64,000 nucleotides of DNA from Hemibagrus wyckioides (Eukaryota; Chordata; Actinopteri; Siluriformes; Bagridae), in NCBI RefSeq assembly GCF_019097595.1, contig NC_080734.1, positions 19,458,392 to 19,522,391 on the forward strand. The letters are read 5' to 3'. Every line of letters starts with the position of its first letter. Within the stretch, counting starts at the first letter, position 1. The notes beneath the pieces are model-generated. The model worked only from the letters and a program-made list of their open reading frames with translations. It did no database searches and was not told the origin of the DNA. Below, in pieces: positions 1 to 13,190 of the stretch. Made by a program: the position numbers and the translations under genes.

Positions 1-599
1 GATCGGTTTGTCTCATCTGCATGCATTGATCAAAACTGCAGCCCAGTCCTGTTACAAAGCAATTCATCACGCATATGCAAGTCCTGCTCCAGAGCTCATT
101 ACCCCATAGCATGACATATCGATATGCTATTAGCGATGAGTCTCTTGCGCCCTTGAGCTCTGAGCTGCAGCTTTTTCACCTCAACGTTATAATTTACTAG
201 AGGAAGTAAATAGTAATCATCTCCAGCAGATGTTCTGTGGGACTTCCTGGGATGAGTTCAGGTGGGTGACATGACCTCTGAGGGAACAGGAAGAAAAGGA
301 TATATAGGCTGGAATGTGGGCTTGGGAAGAGGACTCCCTTCTGGGAATATAGCCTTCATGGATGAAGTGGATTGCACTCGAGGATGACGTACATGTCAGG
401 GGAGGAAACACGCTAGTCTCTTTCATGCTACATTAGTACTTATGCTTTGCTCCTGTTTCAAAGGGAGTCTTGAGGGAGTCTTTCTTTTATAATTTGTAAT
501 AATTTATAATCATGAATTAATACTTATTATAATATGATCTAATAATAAGTTATGTCATGTACTAATCAATAATTAATGAAGAACTATCCATCCATCCAT

Positions 600-1078
600 C
601 CATTCTCCATCCATGTTCTCCATGTTCTGCTGGGAAACCTTGGGTCCTGCCGTCCTTGTGGATGTTACTGTGACACGTACCACCTACTTAAGCATTTTTG
701 CAGACCATGCACACCCTTTCATGGAAACGGTATTCCCTGATGGCTGTGGTCTCTTTCAGCAGGATAATGCACCGTGCCACAAAGCAGAAATGGTTCACAA
801 CAACCAGTTTGAGGTGTTGACTCCGCCTCCCAATTCCCCAGATCTCAATCCAATCCAGCATCTGTGGGATGCGCTGGGCAAACAAATCCGATCTATGGAG
901 ACCCCACCTCACAACTTACAGGACTTAAAGGATCTGCTGCTAACATCTTGGTGCCAGATCCCACAGCACACCTTCAGGGATCTAGTGGAGTCCATGCCTC
1001 GACGGGTCAGGGCTGTTTGGGCAGCAAAAGGGGAGCAACACAATACTAGGCAGGTGGTCATAATGTTATGCAAGAACT
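600..1078 (+). pseudogene. Tc1-like transposase relic (3' half, family with ADHAHPF motif)
   Basis: A frame at 613-1080 encodes the C-terminal half of a Tc1 transposase: FADHAHPFMETVFPDGCGLF, QQDNAPCHKAEM and SPDLNPIQHLWD. The second catalytic Asp is kept but the catalytic Glu reads Gln (NPIQ), and several residues after KAEMV are deleted. The 5' half is missing and the C-terminus is frame-shifted. This family differs from the intact copies. It is dead. Confidence 0.85.
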
Positions 1079-1468
1079 GAAAGTTTACCTGCTGCCTTAA
1101 AAAACATGATTAACCTCAACTTACAGATAAACCTCGTTTCAACTCACAAGTAATTAAAACAAGGGATTACTTTAAGGTTTTAATATCCAACCAAAACTTG
1201 TCATGATTTAGAGAAAAAATTAGTTCATATTACTTAATGGAGCTATAATGTTTTAACATTTAAGCATTTAACATTTAAAACCTCTTCTCTATATGATTAT
1301 TTTTCTGTGTTTGAGTTTAATACGCAAAACAAGGTGCCAAAATATAACAGTTCCATAGGGTAAGTAAGTACAAAAAGGCAGAGACACTTAAAACCAGGTG
1401 ATGTAGAAAATAAGGCAGTCACAAAAATAGGAACATACTAAAATACCAGAATGTGCAAAAGTAATGGA
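1079..1468. other. Gene-free stretch
   Basis: AT-rich sequence with no recognisable gene, splice-linked exon or repeat. Confidence 0.6.
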
Positions 1469-1495
1469 ACACACACACACACACACACACACACA
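1469..1495. repeat. (AC)n microsatellite
   Basis: A perfect AC run of about 13 units. Confidence 0.95.
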
Positions 1496-1933
1496 ATTAC
1501 TGTGAGAGTCTAAACTACTGCACTGCAGAAATACACATGCTAAGCAACATCAGAAATCATAGGAAACTGAATGTATACCTGAAAAGAGGCGGGGCTTAAC
1601 AAGAGGGAAACTAAACACACTGAAGGAGAAGAGATGAGCTCAGTTGATAGCCCTGTGATTGAGAATGTCGGAGAGATGGTGGTTTTTGGGAGCTGTAGAC
1701 TGTGGTGGCCATATTTGTTGACTTTTTGACAATGACACCCAAACTTGGCATGGCATTTTACACCATGTCACTAAAACGTGTAAAAAAACAAGAACAAAAA
1801 AGCCCCCTGGTGTGTTGTGCTGCCAGTTTGTAGTATACAGTGTATAATATTCTAGTTGATCAGGTAAACAGAAGTTAAGATTCTTCAAGGTTGCCAAAGT
1901 TATTATAAATCATTATTAAATCATTAATAATTA

Positions 1934-2759
1934 TGGATTTTCTGCACCATTCTGTATAAACTGTAGAGACTGTTGTGTGTGAGAATCCCAGCATGAGACC
2001 AGCCCATCTGATACCAACAACAATTCAATTCAATTTTATTTGTATAGTGCTTTTAATAACGGACATTGTCTCAAAGCAGCTTTACAGAACATAAGAAACA
2101 AAAAACAGTGCAAAAAGTCCTAGATGTTAGACAAAATCATCCCTAGTGAGCGAGCCTGAGGCGACTGTGGCGAGGAAAAACTCCCTTAGATGGTATGAGG
2201 AAGAAACCTTGAGAGGAACCAGACTCAAAAGGGAACCTCATCCTCATCTGGGGGACACCGCAGAGTGTGATTATAAACGATTTTAAACACAGAAGAGTGT
2301 GATATGAACAATGTCCTTTCTGCAGTTATGTACAGTGTACAGTGTGATGCAGATACAGCATATGTAGAATGTTAGTGTGTGTATTAATTAGGAGGTTGTT
2401 GTCTTCCTCAAAAATCCACACAGGGTTGCCATCGTTGCTTTGAATACCCAAATCCTCATGAAGCAGAATCTAGCTGGAGCTGGTCCGTCTCTGGATGCCT
2501 CAGGATCCTCGCAGGGTTGGCCTCTTCTCACTGAAGGTCTACTGGAGCATCTCTAGATGCCTCGGGATGGGTAGAAAAAGGGAACAACCATACCACATTT
2601 AAAGTCACAGAGATTAAAATTTTCTCCATTTTAATTTGATGACATTAACTGAGGCTCTTGCACTTCATCTACATGATGTCATATACTGTGGTGCTCCCAC
2701 ATGATTGGCTGATTGGATTGGTGTATAGGTGTTCCTATTAAATTGACCAGTGAGTGTAG
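1934..2759 (-). mobile_element. Old Tc1-like relic, split by a later insertion
   Basis: Two pieces (1934-2021 and 2583-2759) belong to one decayed Tc1 family whose ends read GGTGTTCCTA...AGTGAGTGTA. The right end ends near 2759 with TGACCAGTGAGTGTA. The pieces carry GTTGTGTGTGAGAATCCCAG and, after the gap, ACATTAACTGAGGCTCTTG in the order expected for the minus orientation. A younger repeat interrupts it. Confidence 0.75.
2022..2582. mobile_element. 561-bp non-autonomous interspersed repeat with 6-bp target duplication
   Basis: Begins AATTCAATTCAATTTTATTT and contains AAAGCAGCTTTACAGAA and AGGAACCAGACTCA, a repeat type very common in ostariophysan fish. It is bounded by AACAAC at 2016-2021 and 2583-2588. 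Removing it restores a contiguous Tc1 relic. No coding capacity. Related fragments in reverse orientation lie at 13100-13190 and 15455-15703. Confidence 0.75.
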
Positions 2760-4872
2760 TCTAAGGACACAAAAACCAATTCTGCAGACTCATGTTTTCA
2801 TTATGTTTACTTCTGTTGGTATTAAGGTGTAGCAGATTTCATTATTACTCCTCTGTAGCCCATGGGTTCATTCTTATTAAATGAAATCTTTATTCAGCCC
2901 GACAGACTCGCTTTCATTCGCAGGATTTGTTTTATGTGAGCATGAGCATGAAGATTGTGCTCCTAAATTGCTGAATCAGCTAGAGTGCTGAACACTGACA
3001 TTATAGCTGCTTAGAAATACATTAAAACAGGCTTAAAGCTAGAATGATTAACATGTTTACTGAATTCCTATTTAATCCTCATCACTGATGTCATGTTAAA
3101 TAAGCTCATAAGCTTATATCATGTTAAAATAAGCTACACAAAATCTCACATCCTCATCTTTCTACCTTTCCCTCATCTGGCTTCCTTCTGCCTCATGTCC
3201 TGCAGGGAGTGCTCCACTGAGATCTGAGTCACTACCTCCGAGGCGGATATGACTCTTCCTCACAGCCTGCAGGGTGAGATGCAATCTGCTACTAGAGTAA
3301 AACTGCTTTTTTATAAATCACCTCTGCAGTGAGCTTTACTTATGCCCTGAGGTACTGGTTGTGCACTCCCTCTTGTGGTGAACATTTGCTCTAATTGACT
3401 ACGCCTTGCCGTAATAAGCCTTATGATGATAGTCAACCAACCAACCAACAAACAAACCAACCAACAAACAAACAAACAAAAAATATAAAGCGATTCGAGG
3501 ATATCTTAAGCATTTTTCTGAGAGCCACAACCAGCGTACTCTATATCTACTGGTTTATTCAGCCACTGGTTCACTCAGAATTTGCACTAATAAGTATTTT
3601 TCTATATAATCCTACACATTATGCTCATTAGAATGAATTCATGAAACATTTGATATTGTCCACTATCAGCTGAGAGTCAAGGCTAACGCCTGCTCCCTTT
3701 CAATAAACATAAATCCAGTTTCCACCTGCTGCTCATGCTGCATTACAGACAGCCGTATGATTGGTTAGGGCTGCTGTGATTGACAGGGCAAAGAGACAGG
3801 GCAAAGAGGAGGCAGTTGTGCTGTGATGGATGGCTGGGGCATCACTGGGATCTGAACTCATGATCTCTACATGATAGAGTGAACACTTTTCTCTTGGTGT
3901 GACAAGTTCCTCCACCTCAGCTACATCACTCTGGTTTATAATAAGCCTCATCTAGCGATTTGCGGGGATCTATTTTGTTTTTGTGCAGTTATTATTTTTG
4001 CCTGTGATATTGTCTAATGAATTATTTGGGTATATTTTCCAAAATATAAACCAAATCAGCAGCCTAATTTAAACCAGGCAGTATAGTATAATGAATAAAT
4101 TTCTCCATCTCTTTTTGTCCTGCAGGCTTCATATCTCACTGCTCTCTCTCTCTGCTGTGTTCTACAGAGCCCCAGTCCTGATGTACAGCTTTAATCTAAA
4201 TAATACTCTGTAAACAATTCTGGCAAGCTTTCTATAATAAAACAAATGCACATCTCCTATTCTTATGAACCAGCATCCACTTGAGGGCCCAAAGGGTGGC
4301 CTGGCCCACACAATCACAAAAATGGACCACCCAGGGCCCACCCACTCACGCAGGCCAACCCCAATTTTGGGAAATCATCACCAGAGCAGAACTAATTAGT
4401 TCTTTTTTTGTACAAATCTGTGCTTTTGAACGATTCTTTATCAGTTGTTTACTTTCATGTATTTTTTGCTCACTTAAATCCCACCTGTGTAAAACACCTG
4501 ACTGGTATTGCAGCCTTTTCCTGATGCCATTAGAGTGCAGGACGTGAAGGAGCATGCCAGTGGTTGGATGTATTGAACGAATATGTCTCTTACATGAAAT
4601 TTTGGTGTTGAGTCTGAATGAGAGCGGTGCGGAATCTGTACAAACTGGAATGTGTGGTTCAGTACCAGCAGAAGGAACGAGTTAGTGAATAAGACATTCA
4701 TTCAGTTCACATGTGAGTCTTACTGGTTTGCCAGAAGGAGAAGGGGCGGGGCCATGCCATAAAGAGAATATGGCACCTTGGATACTTCAGGAGTGTGGGA
4801 TGTGAGGGAGCATATCACTGGTTAGAGACATATTGAACAAATCTGCCCATTAGAGTCTAAAGCAGATTGGAA
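2760..4872. other. Gene-free stretch
   Basis: Only short low-complexity text (AACCAACAA units near 3435-3480). Open frames are short and without similarity. Confidence 0.6.
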
Positions 4873-5092
4873 GACCTACTGAACAAACTAGTGACCTACT
4901 GATCAAACTAGTGACCTACTGAACAAACTAGTGACCTACTGAACAAACTAGTGACCTACTGAACAAACTAGTGACCTACTGATCAAACTAGTGACTTACT
5001 GAACAAACTAGTGACCTACTGAACAAACTAGTGACTTACTGAACAAACTAGTGACCTACTGATCAAACTAGTGACTTACTGAACAAACTAGT
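4873..5092. repeat. 20-bp minisatellite, 11 copies
   Basis: Eleven tandem copies of GACCTACTGAACAAACTAGT with few substitutions (GATC for GAAC; GACTT for GACCT). Each unit ends in the palindrome ACTAGT. There are no unique spacers, so it is not a CRISPR array. Confidence 0.95.
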
Positions 5093-6082
5093 AAATGTTG
5101 CTTGTGAAAGAAAGGATCGAGCTAGATGAATGAATGAAGATCTTTTGACTCACTGAGGTTGAGCTGTATGTGTTGATGTGTTATTCACAGCAAAACCCAC
5201 TACACATGAATGTGTAAAATAAATTTCTCAAATTACATTCATGTTCTCATTAGTGCTCACGCTCTCAAAACTAGAGTCAGGAAGTACTAGGACATTTCCC
5301 TGCCACACCAGCAGAGGGAGTACTAGCAGGGGTTGAATATCATGTGTTTCCAATTACTCCTAATGTGTTGCCTTATTTATACCTGTCCTTTCCTCTCTGT
5401 CTGTGTCAAGTCATTCTTCACTGTCGTTTTTTTTGGTTCTTTATTATGTTTATATATGATATATGTCTTTTGTTTCAGTGACGCCTTCATGTCTTCAGGT
5501 ATTCGTGTTTTGTTTATTTCATGTCAAGTTTAAGTTTGTTGTCATGTCATGTTTCTTCACTGAGTGTAATGTCTTTCTTGAAAAATAAAAATGATCAGAC
5601 CTTCTCTTTGTAGATTAGACACGGCAATTTTAATAAATCATAATTCTAAACATTGCCTCTTGAAAACTTTGTGTTTTTAATTAAATGTATTAAATGAAAC
5701 GACGACTTAATATCTAAAAATACATTCCCTGGCACAGGTTAATGATCTGAACGAATCTTTTTGGTGAACTGAATCAAATGATTCGATTCAGTGGAAATGA
5801 CCGTTTCTAGATTTCAATGCATGTTACCATGGAAACTAATTTTAAAAAAAACATTGAATATTGTGACATTATTGTGACAATGTTTTTTGTTTCAGAAATA
5901 AAAAGAAAAGACCTCTCTGAGCCGAGGGAGAGTCTGATTCCCATCTGTATTTGCATGCATCTAGAACACATTATCTATTCTATATGATGTATTTGTATTC
6001 AATTTGACCCTTACATTAAATCTAACCCTCGCTGTGGCAATTATAAGAAGTAAAAGAAAAATATTGGACCCATGTCCCCTGT

Positions 6083-6124
<42 letters not shown>

Positions 6125-7446
6125 TTATAACTCTGTTCTATGTCTTCGCAGGCTTCCATAGGAAATGTACGTCCTGTCATGGAGCTCATCCTACTTGTTA
6201 AAAAATTCCAGAGACCCTCATTAGCAGGGATTGAAATGAGGGTCAGTACTGCCTTTGTGCTGTGCGCTATTCAGAAAACAAACCTCACCTTTCATGAGAT
6301 AAAATGACTCCTGTTAGCGGTCAGGGCTCATTATGCCATGTTTACAAAAGCATGCCATAATTTCTGTATAGAACTGTATAGAGGAACAAACAAATGGTCA
6401 CGTCCTTTTGACCATATGATATATTAAACATCAATCATACACTTTTGAGTCACTTTTTATTTGTTAAATGTTGAATAACTTGCTTATGCTTATTCATAAG
6501 CATCAAATATCTTTAACCACTAAATGTTCATCACAGCAGAGAGAAAAACACACGTCTCACACTGAAAAACGTCCCAAATATCGATTTCTATTCTGCCAGT
6601 GGATTTCTATTCTGCCTCTCAGATCTAAAAGTGACTCAAATGGAAAATTGTCCTAATCACAAGACCTTTTTTTCAGTAATTCCAGGATATACCTTTGAGA
6701 AACCTTATATTATAATGGATTGATTTTGTAATCAGACACTGAAGATTTAATACCTGACCTTCAGTGAGGTGAAAATGTGCACGCAAAGTGATTTTGACAT
6801 TTATGAAACCACATTGTTGGGGTATAATTCATCTATTTGCATAGACGCTTCACTGTATTTTACACTTTGAAATACTTTAAATTCATTAAAGGAAACAAGC
6901 AAGATATTCATACAACACACAATCTACATATTATACACATATATTACAATATTCATAAAACACACAATCTGCTTTGCAAGTGTTTGTACAGCTTTTTGCA
7001 CGAGTTAATCAGAACCTTACAGGAGACGCTACAGAGAAAAATGCTGATTTCTACATGGAAACCAATTTGGTCCCCGGCAGCTAAAGCTGTGGAACGCTGC
7101 TTTATTTATATCCTCACTGGTGATGATATGATTTTCAGAAAGGCCTCTGGCTCTCAGAGAAACAGGAGCAGCTCAATGTTAGTTGACACAAGGGACTCCT
7201 TTTAAGGATCAAGTAGTGCTGTTTGCCCCCTTTATCAGGGTTAATAGGAAGCAGATCTTGCTCTTCTGGTTCACTTCCAGGAATGTGCAGTTATGAAAAG
7301 AGAAGCTTTGTGGCTGTGTTGAAGAGAACAAGTTCTCTGAGACACACTGAGGACATCCTTGTGTGATGTGGAAGACTTCAGAGAAATGGAAATGGAGAGG
7401 AAAACACTCTTTATTTACAGTACATGGAAGAAAGGAACATAACAGT
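5093..7446. other. Gene-free stretch
   Basis: Apart from the GT run, I see no gene. Text near 6540-6650 (ACACGTCTCACACTGAAAA, ATTTCTATTCTGCC) weakly recalls the end of the dispersed repeat at 13433-13890. Confidence 0.5.
6085..6122. repeat. (GT)n microsatellite
   Basis: A perfect GT run of about 19 units. Confidence 0.95.
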
Positions 7447-7471
7447 ACACACACACACACACACACACACA
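7447..7471. repeat. (AC)n microsatellite
   Basis: A perfect AC run directly left of the Tc1 relic at 7479. Confidence 0.95.
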
Positions 7472-7478
7472 GAACAAT

Positions 7479-8512
7479 ATATTAGAAACATTATACTGAT
7501 ACTAATAACATTATGGGTAGGGCCTCCATTTGCTCTCAAAACAGCCTCAGTTCTTCATGCCATGAATTCCATAAGATGTTTAAAACATTTTTTTGAGATT
7601 CTGGTGCATGTTCACCATGGTGCATAGAGATCATGCTGATTTTTCAGGAGCAGATTCATGCTGTGAATCTCCTGTTCTGCCACATCCTCAATGTGGTGTA
7701 CTGGATTCAGATCCAGTGACCGGGAAGGCCAGTGAAGAACAGTGAACTCACTGTGATGTTTATGAAAATGGTTTTGCTGTGTGACGTGGTGACCATGGTG
7801 CACAAGTCCTGCAGGAAGTAGTGTGGCCATGAAGGGATGCACATGCTCAGCAATAATATTCAAATACTCTGTGACATTCAAGCCATGACTGATTGGTATT
7901 AACAACCCAAAGTGTGTCAAGGAAAAAAAAAAACCCACACCATTACACCACCTTCACCAGCCTTGACTGTTGACACGAGGCATCTTAGGTCCATGGATTC
8001 ATGCTGCTAGCACTAAATTCCTATTCTACCATCTGTGAGCCTCCACAGACATCAAGATTCATCAGACAGACCCGGCTGTCTTCAGCTGTTCAGTTTTGGT
8101 GAGTCTGTGCTCTCTGCAGTCTCAGCTTTCTGTTCTTGGCTGACAGAAGAGGAACTTGACATAGTTTTCTGTAGTTATAGCTCTTCCACCTGGTGGTTTG
8201 ATGTGTTGTGCATGCTGTGATGCTTTTCTGCTCATCATTGTTGAACAGAGTCATTATCTGAGTTATTGTAACATTTCTGTCAGCTCCAACCGATCTGGCC
8301 ATTCTCCACTGATCTCTCTCATCATCAAGATGTGTCTGTCTCTACAGATTGTTGTGTGTGAAAATCCAGTCCATCTGAGTATCAGGGAGTATCACAAGTA
8401 TGCCAGGATTAAAGCAACGGCAATCAGAATTTTTTCTTTATTCTGGTGTTTGATGTGAACATTACCCAAAGCTATAGGTCTGTACAGGTGTTCCTAATAA
8501 AGTGCTCAATAA
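7479..8512 (-). pseudogene. Near full-length decayed Tc1-like transposon
   Basis: The left end carries ATTAGAAACATTATACTGAT; the right end reads GTACAGGTGTTCCTAATAAA, so both ends of one Tc1 family are present. A minus-strand frame at 7612-7938 keeps AEHVHPFMATLLPAG and SRSLDLNPVHHIEDV, where the catalytic Glu position reads His. Indels and stops break the rest. Pieces of the same family occur at 1934-2759, 17123-17590, 38625-38760 and 52550-52805. Confidence 0.8.
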
Positions 8513-9399
8513 ATGGATATGCATTATTTAAATAAAATATTAGGATTTGTGGCATGCTTTGGATAAAATTAAATTTCATCACTAGTTTAATGATAAAGCC
8601 ACAAGCTAGGCTCTTTTCAAAACGTTACCGGGGCATCATATTTTGCACGGCTGTATGAAAGTAAGATATTTCTTAACAGACATGTTTTCTGGGTGACTGA
8701 AAAGGCAAAACTCTCTGTAATCAATGCAAAGCCCAGAGCGTGTGTAATCAGCAAATCCCACTGTACTCATGCTGTTTCCTGCAGGGAATCGGGTCTTCCA
8801 GTCTCAGTTGAGTGGATTTATTGATGTTCCACTGTATGTTAAAAGGGAGTTGAGGCAGGAAATGTCTTATCAGAAACATATAAACCAGCTGTCGCATGGT
8901 GTAGCACATTACCGTCCAGCCAGCAGTCAGGGAAGACTTTCCTCTCACATCATTCGAGAGCAAATCTGGCAGGATGGATGGATAGGAATAGCATAACTAC
9001 ATTCTTGCTATCTCTCTCCAATTACAAGCACCATTTGCAGATGTTGCATATATATGTATATTTATCCTGCTTTTCAGTAGTCTTCCTCTGACATGCCTCA
9101 GAGCGTGTTCTTCATGAGCTGCATGAGCTGGAGATAACAGCGTACCCGGATGTACATTTGAGGAGCGCACGTCCTACACTACAGCATGCCAGCACATATG
9201 AAAGACTAAGCAATCTCCATAAGCTCCACATTACAGAGCCCTGATCATGACATTCATGCTTTCCCTCATCACATCGAGACATAATTGAATCAAATTCATT
9301 TATTCCTAATAAGAAATATTGTTCTGATCTAACTGGTGGTGAAGCTTAAACAAAAATAACAGGCGACAGACATGGAGTGAGTCCACGCTGATGGATGTG
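8513..9399. other. Gene-free stretch
   Basis: No exon, RNA gene or recognised repeat seen. Confidence 0.55.
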
Positions 9400-10330
9400 T
9401 GTTAGAGGATTAAGAGAGCGAGGCGTAGATTCAGGGGGATTAATACATGAAAGAACAACATGAGGTGACATAACAGACAAATAACTGCACAGTACTGAAG
9501 TCTTCTAATGATAAGAGTGCTCAAGACAACAAATATCCAGAATCCAATTATGATAAGTCAGGATTATACACTATAAAGGCTCAGAGTAACACAATCCAAA
9601 AGACAAATCCAACATGGTGATCAATAACCACAGGTAATGAGCAACAGCAGGCATGTGGGATAGCAGAATGAAGCAGCCCAAGGGAAAATCCATACACAAG
9701 GTTAAACGCAAGGATAACAACGACTCAGGACGAGAACCGGAAAGACTTCGTGTCTGACAGATTGTCCAGGCGCTTTTTATATGTAGGTACTGAATCAAAA
9801 GCTGCAGGTAGCAAATAGAATGCAGCAGGCACTAAATCAAATACAGCAGGTACTGAATCAAATGCAATAGGTACTGAGTCAAATGCAGTAGGTACTGAAT
9901 CAAACACAGTAGGTACTGAATCAAATACAGTAGGTACTGAATCAAGTGCACTGGGTACTGAATCAAGTGCAGTAGGTACTGAATCAAACACAGTAGGTAC
10001 TGAATCAAATACTGTAGGTACTGAATCAAATACAGTAGGTGCTGAATCAAGTTCAGCAGGTACCGAATCAAATGCACTAGGTACGGAATCAAATACAGTA
10101 GGTACTGAATCAAGTGCAGCAGGTACTTAATTGAATACAATAGGTACTTAATTGAATGGAGTAGGTAGGTACTGAATTGAAAGCAACAGGTACTGAATCA
10201 AAAGCCATAGGTAATGTCACAGTATGTGATTTGTGATGCTTGGCTACTTTCCATGTTCTTTGAATGTAACAACCAAGGAAGAGTGCCCCCTGGTGGCGTG
10301 GTGGTGAAATGCCCCAAACTGACAATACAG
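9400..10330. mobile_element. Probable non-autonomous DNA transposon hosting a minisatellite
   Basis: The flanks of the 21-bp array look like a fish repeat type: a left arm rich in CCAAAAGACAAATCCAACAT-like text and a right arm ending GAGTGCCCCCTGGTGGC. The ends are not defined and no inverted repeats were confirmed, so this is a low-confidence assignment. Confidence 0.35.
9784..10210. repeat. 21-bp minisatellite, about 20 copies
   Basis: Tandem units of TAGGTACTGAATCAAATACA plus one base (21 bp) with point variation (CAAGTGCAG, CAAACACAG). Because 21 is a multiple of three, long open frames arise on the minus strand (a DSVPTAF heptad). They have no other protein features and are not genes. 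Confidence 0.93.
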
Positions 10331-13099
10331 CTGTATCATGTCCTTTAAGAGGAAAGTTAATGAATAAAAAAGCTCCATGGCTCCAATAAATATTCAAAAT
10401 ATTATTGTGTAGAAGATTATATTGTATGTTTAAAGCAGTGTATTGGATTCATTAAATAAATCTGCACTGAGTGGATCCTTGGAATTGATTTTTTTACAAT
10501 TAAAGGTGCCCCCTGTTGCAAAATGATTGAGAATCCATACCCTATATAAATCCTGGAGTCCTTCACAGTATGGAGAGTGTTTCTACTACACTCATCAATT
10601 AATCACCAGCTTGGAGGTGTGTTAGAGCAGAAAAATAATAAAACTATGATAAACTCCACTACACGTGTACATTAACAAATACGTGACACTGAATACTATT
10701 AATACAATGACTCAGTGGATTGATTTGCTTTGCTTTCGAAAGCACCCTTTGAAAAGGTAATACAATGTCAAAATCACTAGTTTTACATCAGTTAAGACTG
10801 GATCATACTTATAAATCCATTGTGTCCAACTTGAGTAATCAACAAGAGGCCCCACTTAGAGATAATGGCCGTGAAAGGTAAGCATTCCAATGTATAAAGC
10901 CCTGTTGAAGTGCACTTACATATGCCTGCTGGTGAAGGAATTTCAGATTCATCATGTTCTTTGCCAGGTTTTCCAAAGAACCCAACAAAGAAGGTTTTAT
11001 TTGCAAGGCTGAAGTTGACAGACACACTCCACCCAAGTCATTGAAACCTTTTTCCATACAGACATTCTCCTCGCTCAGCCATTGGTCTTTTTATAACCTA
11101 TGACGCGTCTGGGAGCTGGCACCATTGGCATATGGTTTTTTTACTTTTCCTTTCCAAAAACCTCATGTCATCAGGGATAAGAAAGCCTCCTGCAGATTTG
11201 GACAGGTCAAACACAGAGAGGCAGTCATTGTAGGAAAAGCATGAATAAATCCTCAGCCTGGATTAATAAGATGGAAACCTCAGGAATCTAATCCCATCCA
11301 GAGCTCATTATAGGTTGTGGTGCATTATGTTACATGGAGTGCTTCATTCAGGCTCCACTTTAACTTCATCTTCTATCAGGCTTTGTGTGGGTCGAGTGTT
11401 GAGTAAATCAGGACCAGGGCGTGTTTAGTAAAATTGTTTACTCACTCATCTAGCCATCACTTTGCCAAGAGCCTTCGAGTGACAGTCTGCTCTAATCTCT
11501 GTATCCTGACGTGCCTTCAGCATGCTCTTTATCAGCAGTGTGACTATCACTGCTCTTTACTACAAAAAAGCTTCTTGAATCGAAAGACATTTTGGATATA
11601 TTTCCAATCAGGTTTACTCTCTGTAACGAGCGCTAAGTTTTTGCTTACTCGGCTCTACTACTCACTGAGCTGGAATGTTTGTGAAATGAGGTCAATAAAA
11701 TTGTGCTGAAAAAACATGTGGGGATACGATACAACCGAACCACAAGCTCGGCACAAACCAGAGCCACTTGTGTGCAGACTGAAAGAAAAACCTCGCCGTC
11801 TGTTAAGCCATAAAGCTGCCTATTTTATGTACTTTTCAGTGTTTACATTATCACAGGTTACTCTGAGTGTGTGTGACTCTGAGTGTGTGTGTGTGTGTCG
11901 TCCACAGCAGGTTTGGACCCTCAGTCTAACCCCGAGTGTGCTCTCCATCACACTGATTTAAGGCAGTAAGTGGTGTGTAAAGACGACTCGACTGCACTGC
12001 ACTGCACACTGTGGAATTTTATCTAACACATTTATGGACTAAGTACTGATTTGGGATCAGCCATCATCTTGTCCATCTTTGACCTGCTCAATTTCAGCTA
12101 CTTTTCTCTTAGGAGCTAAACAACCCTCGGAACCTGTGACTTCTCATCGCAAGGAGCTTTCCCACAGGTTTGACCTGACTAAACCAGAACGAACGGATGA
12201 AGGAGTCCATATGCCTCTGCTCTTGCATTACTTACACACTGAGGATGCCTCACATCACGACTCTCACACACAACACACAATAACTGTTTCATTCCTCTCT
12301 ATTTTGCCAAAGATCCATTTTTCTGAGAAAAAGGAACTGCAGTATATTAATACCTCGCTGTTTCCTTTCTTTAAAAATAGGTTATTGCTGACATTTGGAA
12401 AGAATCCCGTATTTCACTATGAGATGTTGAAATAGCTTGGAGGTGCAGTCTGTTTAAACAAAGTACCAAATATTCCTTAAATCCCAATCCTCAAATCCTC
12501 AGTCTGTACTACACACAGAAACAGGAAGCACGCACACATACATTACTCCCTTTGTACATCTTTGTAAAATGCAGCACATGGGGGTTAAAAGGTCAGGAGT
12601 GATGCTCCACAGTGAAGAAAGCTCAACCTCTGACCACTTTTCCACATGCTGCGCTTTCTTCACAGAGTAAGGATTTAAGAAAAGATTAATGAATGATAAA
12701 ATGCAGACTTTATTCTGTTTTTGAAATGAAACAAGCTCTAGGATATTTTATGGGACACTGACATTGTGCAAGAAGCCAGTAGAGTAAAAGCTTTTTTGGA
12801 TTTTCTGTGTAATGATTTAAATATCGCTCAGTAGAGTTCAGTGCCATTTCCAGTTCAGTGCTTATGTTGGATTTGATAGTTATAATGTCTCTGGATGGTT
12901 CCACTTAGAAACCATGACGTTGTCTTTGGACCGCATTTACCATGAAGAGTTTTGCTCTCAAATCTCCAGCAGTGATCAGCTTATAGCCTCAACAAGACGT
13001 CACGCTAAAACTAAAATGAATTTCCTGGTTACACAATAGCACTTTTTGACCATTTAATACGCTTTACTACACAATAGCAGCAAAATGATAATTAATCAC
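10331..13099. other. Gene-free stretch
   Basis: Short frames such as that at 12079-12435 (118 codons) have no similarity I recognise and ordinary AT-rich composition. No exon supported. Confidence 0.5.
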
Positions 13100-13190
13100 A
13101 CTCTCTGGTGTGACTCAGATGAGGATCGGTTTCCTTCTGAGTCTGATTTCTGTCACGGTATCTCATGTCGTCTCAGGGAGATTTTTCCTC
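13100..13190 (-). repeat. Fragment of the 2022-2582 repeat family
   Basis: Contains CAGATGAGGATCGGTTTCCT and TCTCAGGGAGATTTTTCCTC, the reverse complement of the core of the 2022-2582 insert. Confidence 0.65.

Noticed and set aside
4873..5092. Regular 20-bp repeats considered as a CRISPR array
   Set aside because: Units are contiguous with no unique spacers, and the genome is a vertebrate's.
6837..7205. 122-codon frame
   Set aside because: Low-complexity N-terminal part, no recognisable domain and no neighbouring exon.
9725..10140. Heptad-repeat proteins on the minus strand
   Set aside because: Explained by a 21-bp minisatellite with a period divisible by three; no signal peptide, domain or start support.
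12079..12435. 118-codon frame
   Set aside because: No similarity, domain, start context or splice support; length is within chance for this region.
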